64,000 nt of DNA from a virus. Shown in pieces: positions 9,278 to 16,942 of this stretch. Position 1 is the first letter of the stretch. Every line of letters begins with the position of its first letter. A program made the translations under genes and the position numbers. Below the pieces are notes generated by a model. The model was given only the letters and a program-made list of their open reading frames with translations. It searched no databases and was not told the origin of the DNA. The stretch lies in IMG/VR virus record IMGVR_UViG_3300032240_001872, positions 1 through 64,000 of that record; one strand, written 5' to 3'.

Positions 9278-10073
9278 TCCAATCTGGAATTAATCTAGTA
9301 GCAGACCATCCAAGTAATTCTTTTGCTTGGGTGGTATTCGAACAGGTGTCTTTTGCATAACCCAGTAATTCTTGTTCTGTAACAATAGGACAATTGAACA
9401 GGGGGGCAAGTTCTTCTAGACTCCAATTTTGTCCTGTGCCTAGATCTAGGGTAACATTTTCTGGCTTGTATCCTGCTGTACGTATAAGTGCATCAGCAAC
9501 ATCGTCTACGTGTACAAAATCTCTACGTTGTTGTCCACCACCGCGAAGCAGTATGGGTTTACCGTTCAAGGCAGAATGTAGCCAATTGCCTATTACCAGT
9601 CCTTTATCTCCGTAGGGAGCGTCTTCGCCGTAGCAGGTAAAGATTCTGCAGATAGTATATCGTAGATCTAATGAGCGGCTGTAGGCTTCTATGATCTGTT
9701 CACCTGACTGCTTGGTCCAACTGTAGGGGTTAAGAGGACCGTCACCATTGCCATAAACTGAACTAGAGCTGGCAAATACTAGGTGTACTCCAAATGTTGC
9801 GCACATCTGGGCAACGTATTCAGTAAGCTCAATATTGTCTTTAATATATGCAGATGTTGATCCCCAACTTGTAGGAATCCTGGGACGGGCCGCAAGATGG
9901 ATAACTGCATCTACATCTGTAAGGGCAAACTGGAACTCCCGTCTGCCTTCAGGACTGTTGAGGTCATAGTTTGTTTTACGGTCAAACCCGTAATATCCGA
10001 TATCTAATTGATCCAGTTGTTGGCAAACATGCTTGCCGATCCAACCATCGCTTCCTGTTACTATTATGTTCAT
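9234..10073 (-). CDS. NAD-dependent epimerase/dehydratase
   Basis: A 279-residue extended short-chain dehydrogenase of the sugar-nucleotide epimerase type. The NAD-binding TGSDGWIG lies at residues 6-13. A VIHLAA strand follows at about 66, the active-site YSWTK (Tyr and Lys four apart) at about 118-122, and [12 protein letters not shown] at about 184-195. Such enzymes act on UDP- or GDP-sugars. It overlaps the IF-1 gene start by four bases (ATGA) and is the last gene of the leftward 9.2-16.6 kb operon. Its substrate cannot be read from the sequence. The several glycosyltransferase-like genes elsewhere in the window would be plausible users of its product. Confidence 0.88.
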   Translation of the reverse strand: MNIIVTGSDGWIGKHVCQQLDQLDIGYYGFDRKTNYDLNSPEGRREFQFALTDVDAVIHLAARPRIPTSWGSTSAYIKDNIELTEYVAQMCATFGVHLVFASSSSVYGNGDGPLNPYSWTKQSGEQIIEAYSRSLDLRYTICRIFTCYGEDAPYGDKGLVIGNWLHSALNGKPILLRGGGQQRRDFVHVDDVADALIRTAGYKPENVTLDLGTGQNWSLEELAPLFNCPIVTEQELLGYAKDTCSNTTQAKELLGWSATRLIPDWIKTLDLNRPSTQDG

Positions 10074-10285
10074 TGTCTGTATACAATCCTGCCTTTGGTC
10101 AGGTCATACGCACTCATTTCTACTTTAACATTGTCACCTAACAATATTTGAATGCGGTTTTGTCTAATTTTACCCGATACATGGGCCAGTATTAGAATAC
10201 CGTTATCTAACAATACCCTAAACATTGCGTTGGGTAGTACTTCTTCCACTTTACCTATTACGGTAATAACATCATCTTTTGCCAC
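10070..10285 (-). CDS. infA: Translation initiation factor IF-1
   Basis: A 71-residue S1/OB-fold protein that aligns along its whole length with bacterial IF-1 (usually 72 residues). Family landmarks are present: [29 protein letters not shown] and [12 protein letters not shown] start it at the GTG at 10285, because the protein then begins VAKDD like bacterial MAKED. An AAAGGAG sits 11 bases upstream and the gene follows the preceding stop by 16 bases. An ATG at 10336 would add 17 non-homologous residues. In bacteria IF-1 binds the 30S A-site during initiation. A phage copy may tune host ribosomes toward viral messages; that purpose is inference. Confidence 0.93.
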   Translation of the reverse strand: MAKDDVITVIGKVEEVLPNAMFRVLLDNGILILAHVSGKIRQNRIQILLGDNVKVEMSAYDLTKGRIVYRQ

Positions 10286-10296
10286 GGGGCTACTTT

Positions 10297-10303
10297 CTCC
10301 TTT
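10297..10303 (-). promoter_or_regulatory. Shine-Dalgarno AAAGGAG for the IF-1 GTG start
   Basis: AAAGGAG on the minus strand ends 11 bases before the GTG at 10285 and overlaps the preceding gene's TAA. It decides the GTG start of the IF-1 gene over the upstream ATG. Confidence 0.7.
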
Positions 10304-10910
10304 ATAAAATAATCTTCGTAGGTACAATAAGATCAATATTGATTACTGATCTTGTATCATGATCGATTGGATTTGAACTGGCGTGAAAATACTTACCAGG
10401 AAAACATATCGCACGACCTTTCTTGGGTGAAATGCGCTGTTTTTCGGTCAAACTTGTGAAATCTGAACCGTAAATCTCATTGAAAATGATAGTATCTCCG
10501 TCTGACTCATTTATATAGTATAGCACTACGATGTGGCTGAATCCAGCATCAACATGGGCTGGATTATATTTTCCAGGCTGGAAGCGACGATTGTTTGTCA
10601 GCATGTTGGCTTTGATTCTATGCAGTTCCGGGGACTTGATAGAAAATTTATCTATGGCTGTGTATATCAACGGCCTAATAAAATCAAAGTGTTTGTCAGC
10701 GGTTTGGACTTGGCTGTGGTAAAATAGATGTGTGTATTGATATGAATCAATCGTGTTACTATCTACGAATAATTCGGGTTTGGCGGTTTCAACGGTATAG
10801 ATATTTGATGGACCAAAATGCCAGTCAAAGGAATAGTCAATAGACATTTCTTCTATGGCATTTTGATATGTTGGCGATACTAGATCGTCAATTACTACAA
10901 TGTCTGTCAA
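10302..10910 (-). CDS. 2OG-Fe(II) oxygenase, prolyl-hydroxylase-like
   Basis: A 202-residue protein with the 2-oxoglutarate/Fe(II) dioxygenase signature. Metal ligands are His119 and Asp121 (AHVDAG) and His176 (FHAS), and Arg187 (TRSVINID) binds 2-oxoglutarate. GDTIIFNE is a typical jelly-roll strand. Enzymes of this type hydroxylate protein or small-molecule C-H bonds using O2 and 2-oxoglutarate. It overlaps the ligase stop by four bases (ATGA) and precedes IF-1 by 16 bases. One possible target would be a ribosomal or translation protein, since IF-1 is next door, but nothing in the sequence proves this. Confidence 0.85.
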   Translation of the reverse strand: MTDIVVIDDLVSPTYQNAIEEMSIDYSFDWHFGPSNIYTVETAKPELFVDSNTIDSYQYTHLFYHSQVQTADKHFDFIRPLIYTAIDKFSIKSPELHRIKANMLTNNRRFQPGKYNPAHVDAGFSHIVVLYYINESDGDTIIFNEIYGSDFTSLTEKQRISPKKGRAICFPGKYFHASSNPIDHDTRSVINIDLIVPTKIIL

Positions 10911-12202
10911 ATCTTTTCGCCTGCTGTAAAGCCACGGAAACGGAGGAATCGTGGAAAGCGCAAACTGTAGGTGCCATCTTGATTTTGGGTAATAGCATCA
11001 GCACGAACTTCAACTACTTGTCCGTCTACCTTGCATGACCAGAACTCATCGCGATCTTCGTCTGTGAAGCCAGATCCAACATTGACCTTGATCAATTTGC
11101 CGTCCTCTGTACCTTCACATACCAATGCACCCATCTTACCCACATTGCGTCCTGTGCCTTCTTCTGTTTCTTTAACCGTAAGGCTAACTTCGATGAAAGG
11201 CTTCTGCTTGAGCCAGCTGACACTACGTTTGCACTCATAGGGCGCATTAGGATCTTTGATCATGATGCCTTCAAAGCCCTTTTCAATTGCTTCCTTATTG
11301 AATTCTTTAAACTGCATCTCGCCCACATAGCCATCAAGGTCTACTTCTGTTTGTGAGATAATGTCAATATGACCGCATTTGTCAAATACTGTTTTAAATG
11401 TTTTCAACAATGAGCTACGACGGCGCTGGCCCATTACTGATTTGCCTTTTTGGAATTCACTGAGCGGAACAATGTCAAACAACATGAGACGAGCATCTTG
11501 TGCCTGTACGTCATCCTTGCGATGTACTTGTTTCATTAGATCTTGAAAGCTCTTGCTAACTACTTCTCCGTCGAGAACATAGCTTCTACCCAAGTCGTCG
11601 ATATTAGCCAAAAGGCTATCTGATATGTGGCTAAAGTTTTCCAACACTTTACCATTTCTTGTGTATTGTACAACGGTTCTAGCTTCAAAGTTGACAACGG
11701 TGATACATCGTACTCCGTCCAACTTTGGTTCGAGCAGTTTAACACCCGTAATTTTCTTCTCATGATTGGCTCCATCATGCGCCAGCATACATTCAAAAAC
11801 CGGAACTGGTTCAATGCTTGTACCTTTTACTGCTTTATTTACAGTCTTTTCGCTAACACCGCAACGCAGGTCTTTGATAAGAATACGACGGTACCAGTAG
11901 TTCCATTGGTCTTGGGTACTTGCACTTAGAGCAAGTTCAATAGCTGACTTTGCATCGTTGCCTGTGAGTTGGCGTGTATAGAGCAAGTGAGCAAGTTCTT
12001 TAAATGCATCATATGGCAGGCCTTGACCGTCCGGTCCCGAGTGTGTGGGAACTTTCTTAACACCAAAAGTGATGTAGTTGTTTAACGCAAGATGCACACC
12101 TGCGAAGAACTCAATGTTGCCTGCATGGGCTTCACGTTCAATGATGGCTTCTTTAGCCAGGCGGCTGTTGTCTGCTTCAAGTTCTTTAATGATATTATGC
12201 AT
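10907..12202 (-). CDS. ATP-dependent DNA ligase
   Basis: A 431-residue ligase of the phage T4 gp30 type (T4 has 487). Nucleotidyltransferase motif I, EPKLDGVR, places the AMP-accepting Lys at residue 160. YVLDGEVV (about 208-215), ARLMLFDIVP (about 237), EGIMIKD and RSVSWLKQKP match motifs III, IIIa, IV and V. Residues 1-130 look like the alpha-helical N-terminal domain, and an OB domain follows motif V. It seals nicks in phage replication and repair. A consensus sigma-70 promoter lies 27 bases upstream, so the ligase and the genes after it (oxygenase, IF-1, epimerase) can be expressed early. An AGAAAGG ribosome site precedes the ATG. Confidence 0.95.
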   Translation of the reverse strand: MHNIIKELEADNSRLAKEAIIEREAHAGNIEFFAGVHLALNNYITFGVKKVPTHSGPDGQGLPYDAFKELAHLLYTRQLTGNDAKSAIELALSASTQDQWNYWYRRILIKDLRCGVSEKTVNKAVKGTSIEPVPVFECMLAHDGANHEKKITGVKLLEPKLDGVRCITVVNFEARTVVQYTRNGKVLENFSHISDSLLANIDDLGRSYVLDGEVVSKSFQDLMKQVHRKDDVQAQDARLMLFDIVPLSEFQKGKSVMGQRRRSSLLKTFKTVFDKCGHIDIISQTEVDLDGYVGEMQFKEFNKEAIEKGFEGIMIKDPNAPYECKRSVSWLKQKPFIEVSLTVKETEEGTGRNVGKMGALVCEGTEDGKLIKVNVGSGFTDEDRDEFWSCKVDGQVVEVRADAITQNQDGTYSLRFPRFLRFRGFTAGEKI

Positions 12203-12228
12203 GGTAACCTTTCTAAGTGTATGTGTAT

Positions 12229-12257
12229 ATTATAGCACTCTTTTACCAGTTTGTCAA
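12229..12257 (-). promoter_or_regulatory. Consensus sigma-70 promoter for the ligase gene
   Basis: On the minus strand TTGACA (12252-12257) and TATAAT (12229-12234) are both perfect and 17 bases apart. This is the strongest host-type promoter I found. It overlaps the 3' end of the preceding gene. Confidence 0.88.
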
Positions 12258-12491
12258 GACCTGTATGCTCAAATCTGAGTCTAAACCGTTGGTTAAACGT
12301 ACTTTTCCACACACTTTGGTTGCATAAGTCATTGTAAATGTTGAACGAATAGCGCCTTTTTCGGTTAACCAATGTAGGAAAACCCTGCAATTTGGGCTAG
12401 GAACTAGGATAGCTTCTTCGCCAAAATCATAGTCCAAAACGGCTCTGCTACCCAATTGGATGTTCTTTGTTTGTAGTTGTTTGTACAGCAT
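12243..12491 (-). CDS. Small unknown protein
   Basis: An 82-residue protein of no family I recognise. The ATG at 12491 shares one base with the stop of the preceding gene (TAATG), so I prefer it to a start at 12521. It contains a short alternating hydrophobic pattern (GSRAVLDYDFGEEAILV) and three Trp/Phe-rich strands, which suggests a small beta-rich fold. The ligase promoter lies across its last codons. No function is proposed. Confidence 0.65.
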   Translation of the reverse strand: MLYKQLQTKNIQLGSRAVLDYDFGEEAILVPSPNCRVFLHWLTEKGAIRSTFTMTYATKVCGKVRLTNGLDSDLSIQVLTNW

Positions 12492-13216
12492 TAGAGTAAA
12501 GGAATCCAGTGATTTTCCCATGCACGGTTGTCGATAAACTCGCCAGGGACAATATCAAACGCAATGGTAATGCGTGGACGGTTTTTGATTTTCCAAGGTA
12601 TGTTTCTGTGCAGGTCGTTACTGCTAAGGCCCATGATCAACATGTTGTTACGGCCAACAACATCGATAAGTTCATACTCGTCGTTATGCTCTAGCACTCC
12701 TTGATACTGATCTGCAACATCTCTACTCTGTTTGTAGTATTTTGGTTGTAGAGCATAGGTAGTTTTACTCACGTCAACGTCCAGGCAATAAAAGCCGTGC
12801 CATGCCTGCATGTGTTCAGGCCAGTGGTGATGCCACCCTATGCTTTCTGCACCTTCTTCGTAGACATTGATCCAGGCCTGCATGTAATGTATTTTGTTGG
12901 TTGTTCTTGTACTTTGCCAGAATGTGCTGATCTCTTTAAACAGTTCCCACAATGGCTGTGCAGAAAACATAAAGATATTGTATTTTTCAAATGTCTTGGT
13001 TGTGCCCTTGAATCCGTTAGTTTCTACAGAATCTTCTGGATAGCGCATCTTAACAGTATTTGCGGCCATAAGCGTACTGGCCATTAGATTTTCAAGATTA
13101 AGATCCAGTTGCTTTATCTTAAAATAGCCTGCTGTCCACTCATTCCGGGCTGAAGCTGGAGCCGCATCCGCAGGTTGTCTGGGCGTTGGGGTTTTTAATA
13201 TTAAATTGTGATCCAT
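12491..13216 (-). CDS. Putative 2OG-Fe(II) oxygenase (cyanophage-like)
   Basis: Up to 241 residues. The oxygenase core shows HHH at 129-131 (GWHHHWPEH), His203 (DLHRNIPW) and an Arg pair at 213-215 ([11 protein letters not shown]). This is the pattern of the putative 2OG-Fe(II) oxygenases common in marine T4-like phages. The ATG at 13216 lies 77 bases inside the ErpA-like gene, an unusually long overlap. The next in-frame ATG (13084) would remove a plausible N-terminal strand, so the true start is unsure. It sits downstream of ErpA in the iron-protein operon. Substrate unknown. Confidence 0.78.
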   Translation of the reverse strand: MDHNLILKTPTPRQPADAAPASARNEWTAGYFKIKQLDLNLENLMASTLMAANTVKMRYPEDSVETNGFKGTTKTFEKYNIFMFSAQPLWELFKEISTFWQSTRTTNKIHYMQAWINVYEEGAESIGWHHHWPEHMQAWHGFYCLDVDVSKTTYALQPKYYKQSRDVADQYQGVLEHNDEYELIDVVGRNNMLIMGLSSNDLHRNIPWKIKNRPRITIAFDIVPGEFIDNRAWENHWIPLL

Positions 13217-13448
13217 TTATATCTTCTTTGTAGTCTATTTCAGCGCCGGTGAGATACTGCATGCTCATGGCATCTACTATGACATTTTCAATAACAAAAT
13301 CATCTTCATTCTGCTCGTTGTCAATAGTAAACCCATACTGCATACCACTGCATCCGCCACCTTGCACAAATACACGGACATATTTGCTTCCATCTTCTAA
13401 CAAGATGTCTGCAAGTTTAATCTTAGCGTTTTCTGAAATAGTAATCAT
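13140..13448 (-). CDS. ErpA/IscA-type Fe-S cluster carrier
   Basis: A 102-residue A-type carrier. The three conserved cluster-ligating cysteines are present: Cys33 in [10 protein letters not shown] and Cys93/Cys95 in TCGCGSSF. The GMQYGF and SSFS forms are closer to ErpA than to IscA. A-type carriers receive [2Fe-2S] or [4Fe-4S] units and deliver them to client enzymes, including radical SAM proteins. Its ATG overlaps the halogenase stop by four bases, so it is in the same operon as IscU. A second A-type carrier (IscA) is encoded at 16610. Having both in a phage is unusual. Confidence 0.93.
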   Translation of the reverse strand: MITISENAKIKLADILLEDGSKYVRVFVQGGGCSGMQYGFTIDNEQNEDDFVIENVIVDAMSMQYLTGAEIDYKEDINGSQFNIKNPNAQTTCGCGSSFSPE

Positions 13449-14701
13449 ATTATAATTCTTCCACCAGTATTTAAGTTGGCGTCGATAGCCTCGATAGTTT
13501 TCTTGTTCTTTTCAGCATCGGTAAAGTAATTATAACCAAACTTTTTATCAATTAGGTTTAGATGATAGCCACTAAACACCCAGCCTTCTGCATAGTGCGG
13601 GAGTCCCATTTGATTCCTGTTGTAGCAGTCAATTAGAGCTCTTCTAAAGTTCTTGCTTTTCATTAGGTGCTCAGTAGTACGCTCTTTGGCCATGGACCAA
13701 AACGGAGTATCAAATGTGCTTCCGCCGTGATAGAAGAAACATATCATATCTTCTAGCTGTTGTGCGTAGTCTACAAATCGCTCGTTCAATTCTGCTTGTG
13801 TTATGTTGCCTTTGAGATGTTCTATGAATATGTAATTGGTGTAGACATAAAAATAGATACTGCTGGCGCTGATAGGCTCAAAGAAAATAGCACGATTACC
13901 ATTCTTAAGTATGCCGCCTTCGTAGACTTTCTTAGCATAGTAGCTTTTGAATTCGTATTCTATTTGACCTTCAAGACGGCCAACATTGTCAACATCTACG
14001 TTGAATATACGACAAATGTCTTCATAGGCTTGCTCCACAGGCGTAACTGTGTCATTGAATAGGTAGCCGTAAGTTCTGCGATGCTTCAAAGGAATGCCAA
14101 ACATCCATCCATTTGCAGTAGCACGATGTTCTGTGTATTGCCAGTCACCGGGTTTATATTCTGTATGAATGATACCGTGATTCAACGGAAGGCTGGTTAC
14201 AATATGATATCCAGAGTAGTCCTCGGGAAATCCACGGGTATCTACAACATGATCAAAATGATGGGCAACGCCGTTTACAATAACATCTACTCCGTTACCT
14301 GTGCTGACAATATCGTCTACTAGGCCTTCCACGGTTTTAAACTTTAAAGGAAAGCGTTCTGCAAGACGGGGAAATACAAAGTCTTTTAGTTTAAAATTGT
14401 TGATGTGTATCGCGACGCCGCCGTCAAGCAAGGGATTGAACCAATCGTCTGATCTCCAGTCTATAAACTTATTGCCAAACTTTAGAGTGCTGTCCATAGC
14501 ATCTAGGTCGTCCATGAAGCTGAACCCACAGGCTTGTTCTAAGACTGTGATCAATCCGCTGTTAGTGCTTTCACCGATGCCTAGTATCTTTGTGTTGGGG
14601 TCGTATATGTTAGTAATTTCAAATCCGTTAGGCACATTGGCACATAACTGTGCGGCCGAGATCACTCCAGCTGATCCTGCCCCTATTACCGCTATTTTCA
14701 T
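13445..14701 (-). CDS. Flavin-dependent tryptophan-halogenase-like enzyme
   Basis: A 418-residue FAD protein. GAGSAG at 7-12 is the dinucleotide-binding turn, followed by GIGEST (41-46). The halogenase catalytic lysine context is seen in [12 protein letters not shown] (Lys74 and Lys78). The family motif GWxWxIP appears as GWMFGIP at 198-204, with Trp replaced by Phe. [12 protein letters not shown] resembles the conserved EPLEST segment. It is shorter than characterised halogenases (about 510-540). It is joined by four-base overlaps to IscU upstream and ErpA downstream. Halogenation of a Trp or a small molecule is the family role; the modified GWxWxIP leaves a non-halogenating monooxygenase possible. 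Confidence 0.8.
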   Translation of the reverse strand: MKIAVIGAGSAGVISAAQLCANVPNGFEITNIYDPNTKILGIGESTNSGLITVLEQACGFSFMDDLDAMDSTLKFGNKFIDWRSDDWFNPLLDGGVAIHINNFKLKDFVFPRLAERFPLKFKTVEGLVDDIVSTGNGVDVIVNGVAHHFDHVVDTRGFPEDYSGYHIVTSLPLNHGIIHTEYKPGDWQYTEHRATANGWMFGIPLKHRRTYGYLFNDTVTPVEQAYEDICRIFNVDVDNVGRLEGQIEYEFKSYYAKKVYEGGILKNGNRAIFFEPISASSIYFYVYTNYIFIEHLKGNITQAELNERFVDYAQQLEDMICFFYHGGSTFDTPFWSMAKERTTEHLMKSKNFRRALIDCYNRNQMGLPHYAEGWVFSGYHLNLIDKKFGYNYFTDAEKNKKTIEAIDANLNTGGRIII

Positions 14702-15078
14702 TTATGTTTTTCTTTATAGTCTGCTATCGCGGCTTTGATAGCATCTTCTGCTAGGATTGAACAATGTATCTTCACCGGAGGCAACGCTAATTCTTCGGCG
14801 ATTTGGGAGTTTTTAAGGTTAGAAGCATCATCAATATGCATACCCTTAACCCACTCTGTAACCAACGACGAACTGGCGATTGCTGAACCGCATCCATATG
14901 TCTTGAAACGAGCATCTCTAATAATACCATCTTCGTCTACCTTTATTTGTAGTTTCATTACATCACCGCAGGCAGGCGCACCAACCATACCTGTACCTAC
15001 ATCAGTGTCTTCTTTTGGAAAACTTCCAACATTACGAGGATTTTCATAATGATCTATTACTTTGTCACTGTAAGCCAT
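14698..15078 (-). CDS. iscU: IscU Fe-S cluster assembly scaffold
   Basis: A 126-residue protein that matches bacterial IscU nearly residue for residue over long stretches, such as AYSDKVIDHYENPRNVGSF and VGAPACGDVMKLQIKV. Cluster ligands Cys37, Cys63 and Cys106 and Asp39 are all in place. The HscA-recognition motif LPPVK is at 99-103. IscU accepts sulfur from IscS and builds [2Fe-2S] and [4Fe-4S] clusters. A strong AAGGAG lies seven bases before the ATG, inside the preceding gene. The very high similarity suggests fairly recent capture from a proteobacterial host. No iscS, hscA, hscB or fdx is in this window, so it probably plugs into the host system. Confidence 0.97.
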   Translation of the reverse strand: MAYSDKVIDHYENPRNVGSFPKEDTDVGTGMVGAPACGDVMKLQIKVDEDGIIRDARFKTYGCGSAIASSSLVTEWVKGMHIDDASNLKNSQIAEELALPPVKIHCSILAEDAIKAAIADYKEKHK

Positions 15079-15839
15079 TCGCCAACTCCTTCAAATAATT
15101 CGCCCGCCGAGATAATTTCTTTATCCCCAAATTTAGAGATCATCTTATCGTATACATACTGATTAGATTTTATCATTTTCTGTTTCAGTTCACAGCCCGA
15201 TAGCATCACATGTTTAGATATAGGCTTAGAACTATCAGTGCATCTTATACTTATCGCTATCCGATTGGTTAGATTATCCTGTGTTCTATGAATTACTCCA
15301 CCCCTAAGTAATAATAGATCCCCAACATGTAATTGAGGAGTTTCTTTGATATCCTCAATATTTACAGAAACTTTAAATACGTCTCCGGTAGTATCATTAT
15401 AAACTGTTGTACCTGTTTCATCGGGCTCGTATCTCGATGCGCCTATCTCAGATAAATCTAACTTGTCTAATGGAACAACACAAAGTCCAGACAAGTTAGG
15501 ATCTGCCTTAACTAATGGAATATACATGTTGATATAATTACGTGTTTGTTGCAACATGTAATAGGGTTCATGATCTTGATGCCAAGGCCAGTTAATAATT
15601 TCTGTGTTTACAAAAAACCCATTAATCCAAAGATCAATACCTTCAATATCTTTTACCACCGCCTCTATTTTAGATTTAATTTTTTTAATCAATGTTAGTG
15701 TACAAGGTGGTAATTCATAGTTTTTATTGGCGGTAGGACTGCTTTTTTTATACTCTTTTATTGCTAACTGTACCTCTTCGTCAGATAAAAAATTTGGAAT
15801 GACTTCAAACCCCTGTGTTCTAAATTGATCAGAGATCAT
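15057..15839 (-). CDS. Phytanoyl-CoA dioxygenase-like 2OG-Fe(II) oxygenase
   Basis: A 260-residue protein from the ATG at 15839, which has AGAGGA upstream and overlaps the previous stop by 11 bases. It has the PhyH-family layout: His87 and Asp89 (WPWHQDHEP), His184 (GVIHRT) and Arg193 (NRIAISIR), with NGFFVN and LLLLRGG strands. Members hydroxylate lipids or secondary metabolites. It lies immediately upstream of IscU, overlapping it by 22 bases, and downstream of the Asp/Asn hydroxylase. The substrate is unknown; halogenase and oxygenases in one operon suggest a small-molecule tailoring set, as inference. Confidence 0.85.
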   Translation of the reverse strand: MISDQFRTQGFEVIPNFLSDEEVQLAIKEYKKSSPTANKNYELPPCTLTLIKKIKSKIEAVVKDIEGIDLWINGFFVNTEIINWPWHQDHEPYYMLQQTRNYINMYIPLVKADPNLSGLCVVPLDKLDLSEIGASRYEPDETGTTVYNDTTGDVFKVSVNIEDIKETPQLHVGDLLLLRGGVIHRTQDNLTNRIAISIRCTDSSKPISKHVMLSGCELKQKMIKSNQYVYDKMISKFGDKEIISAGELFEGVGEWLTVTK

Positions 15840-16551
15840 ACCGCCATCCTCTAACAAAAGGAGGAGTATTTGCTTCAAGCTCCGGATCATAGGGATCCCC
15901 CGGAACAGCACCAATTGCCCTTGCATCTAAATCAAACAAAAATACCAGTCTCCATTCTGAACTATAGTTATGGGCACTATGCTGTAGTTGGTTGTTAAAC
16001 GCAAACAAATCAGTCCATTCAACTTCATTTCCGTAGACTTCTAAAAAGATATCGCCTTTGGGAATTATTAACGGTATATGTACTCTAATAAATTTTCCAT
16101 CTCTGTTTTCTGGGCCAGTATGTCTTTGTAAAATTGTATAAGGCCCAATTAAACTATAATTCATTATAGGGCATATATCGTTGTATTTTTTTAACATGTT
16201 TGTAGCTGTTGGAAATTTTTTGTAATCTTCCTCGCTATGGGCATACATTCTATTTCCGTATCCGTCGTCAAATCTAAACTGTTTAACCATCCAACCTTTT
16301 GGATTGGGGCTCCACTTTTTAGTCGTAGGATCTCTTGATACTAGATACTTGTTTTTTGATGTTTCATAATCATTGCTTACACCAGTATACTCTTCTTCCA
16401 TTACAGGTTGACAATGTACATCGCGAGCATCTTCTAGGCTGGCAAATCCTGCCATGAAATCGTCAAGCAACCCCTGTTGATTGGCCATAATTTCGTCTGC
16501 GATTGGGATTTCACTTCTGGTATAAAGTGCTTTAGGAACGTGTTTTGACAT
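15829..16551 (-). CDS. Aspartyl/asparaginyl beta-hydroxylase-like oxygenase
   Basis: A 240-residue protein with the Asp/Asn hydroxylase core. His144 in RHTGPENRDGKFIRVHIPL is followed by Arg156 and His158. GDIFLEVYG comes next, then QHSAHN (His191/His194) and Arg201 in EWRLVFLFD. The family uses Fe(II) and 2-oxoglutarate to hydroxylate Asp/Asn side chains or related substrates. It is the first gene of the leftward operon that holds IscU and IF-1. An AATAAATA box lies about 40 bases upstream, leaving a leader with an AGAGG-like ribosome site. Confidence 0.85.
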   Translation of the reverse strand: MSKHVPKALYTRSEIPIADEIMANQQGLLDDFMAGFASLEDARDVHCQPVMEEEYTGVSNDYETSKNKYLVSRDPTTKKWSPNPKGWMVKQFRFDDGYGNRMYAHSEEDYKKFPTATNMLKKYNDICPIMNYSLIGPYTILQRHTGPENRDGKFIRVHIPLIIPKGDIFLEVYGNEVEWTDLFAFNNQLQHSAHNYSSEWRLVFLFDLDARAIGAVPGDPYDPELEANTPPFVRGWRYDL

Positions 16552-16574
16552 TTTTTTCGCTTGCCTCTTATTCT

Positions 16575-16582
16575 ACTAAATA
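16575..16582 (+). promoter_or_regulatory. Possible late box ACTAAATA upstream of iscA
   Basis: ACTAAATA keeps the TAAATA core and ends 27 bases before the iscA ATG. It is weaker than the other boxes and rests on the core match alone. Confidence 0.3.
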
Positions 16583-16591
16583 TGTTATAGG

Positions 16592-16599
16592 TATTTATT
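16592..16599 (-). promoter_or_regulatory. Late-promoter-like box AATAAATA
   Basis: On the minus strand it precedes the ATG at 16551 by 40 bases, giving an ordinary leader. It is the presumed late promoter of the IscU/IF-1 operon. Confidence 0.55.
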
Positions 16600-16609
16600 G
16601 TAGCATATA

Positions 16610-16936
16610 ATGATCATTTTAACATCTGACGCAGTCAAAAAAGTATCACAAAACCTGGCCAAACGTGGTAAGGGGGTTGGTATTAGGATAGGTGTTAAAA
16701 CCACCGGATGCAGTGGATTGGCTTATGTACTGGAATACGTAGACGAATACAGATCTGAAGTAGGAGTCACAAATTATGCATACCAAGATTTTGTAGTGTT
16801 GGTTAGTGCAAAGGATGAACCTTACTTAAAAGGATTAACAATGGATTGGGTACGCAACGGACTAAATGAAGGATTTGAATTTAATAATCCAAATGAAAGG
16901 GATCGTTGCGGATGCGGAGAAAGTTTTAGGGTTTAA
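16610..16936 (+). CDS. iscA: IscA Fe-S cluster carrier
   Basis: A 108-residue A-type carrier, closer to IscA than to ErpA. Cys34 lies in TTGCSGLAYVLEYVDE, and Cys100 and Cys102 in RCGCGESFRV. RGKGVGIRIGV and LNEGFEFNNPNE match bacterial IscA strongly. IscA carries Fe or Fe-S units from IscU to client proteins. It is transcribed divergently from the IscU operon, 58 bases away, and is followed after six bases by virion genes, so it seems to be read with late structural genes. With IscU and ErpA it gives the phage three Fe-S assembly factors. Confidence 0.95.
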   Translation: MIILTSDAVKKVSQNLAKRGKGVGIRIGVKTTGCSGLAYVLEYVDEYRSEVGVTNYAYQDFVVLVSAKDEPYLKGLTMDWVRNGLNEGFEFNNPNERDRCGCGESFRV

Positions 16937-16942
16937 AAATAT

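Noticed and set aside
12243-12521. Longer start at 12521 for the small unknown gene
   Set aside because: It would overlap the oxygenase end by 31 bases, whereas the ATG at 12491 gives the TAATG overlap common in this genome.
12491-13143. A four-base ATGA start for the oxygenase at the ErpA stop
   Set aside because: The ATG there is in another frame and stops after nine codons, so it cannot be the oxygenase start.
16561-16590. Sigma-70 promoter for iscA
   Set aside because: TTGCCT is present but the -10 candidates match at four or fewer positions with wrong spacing.
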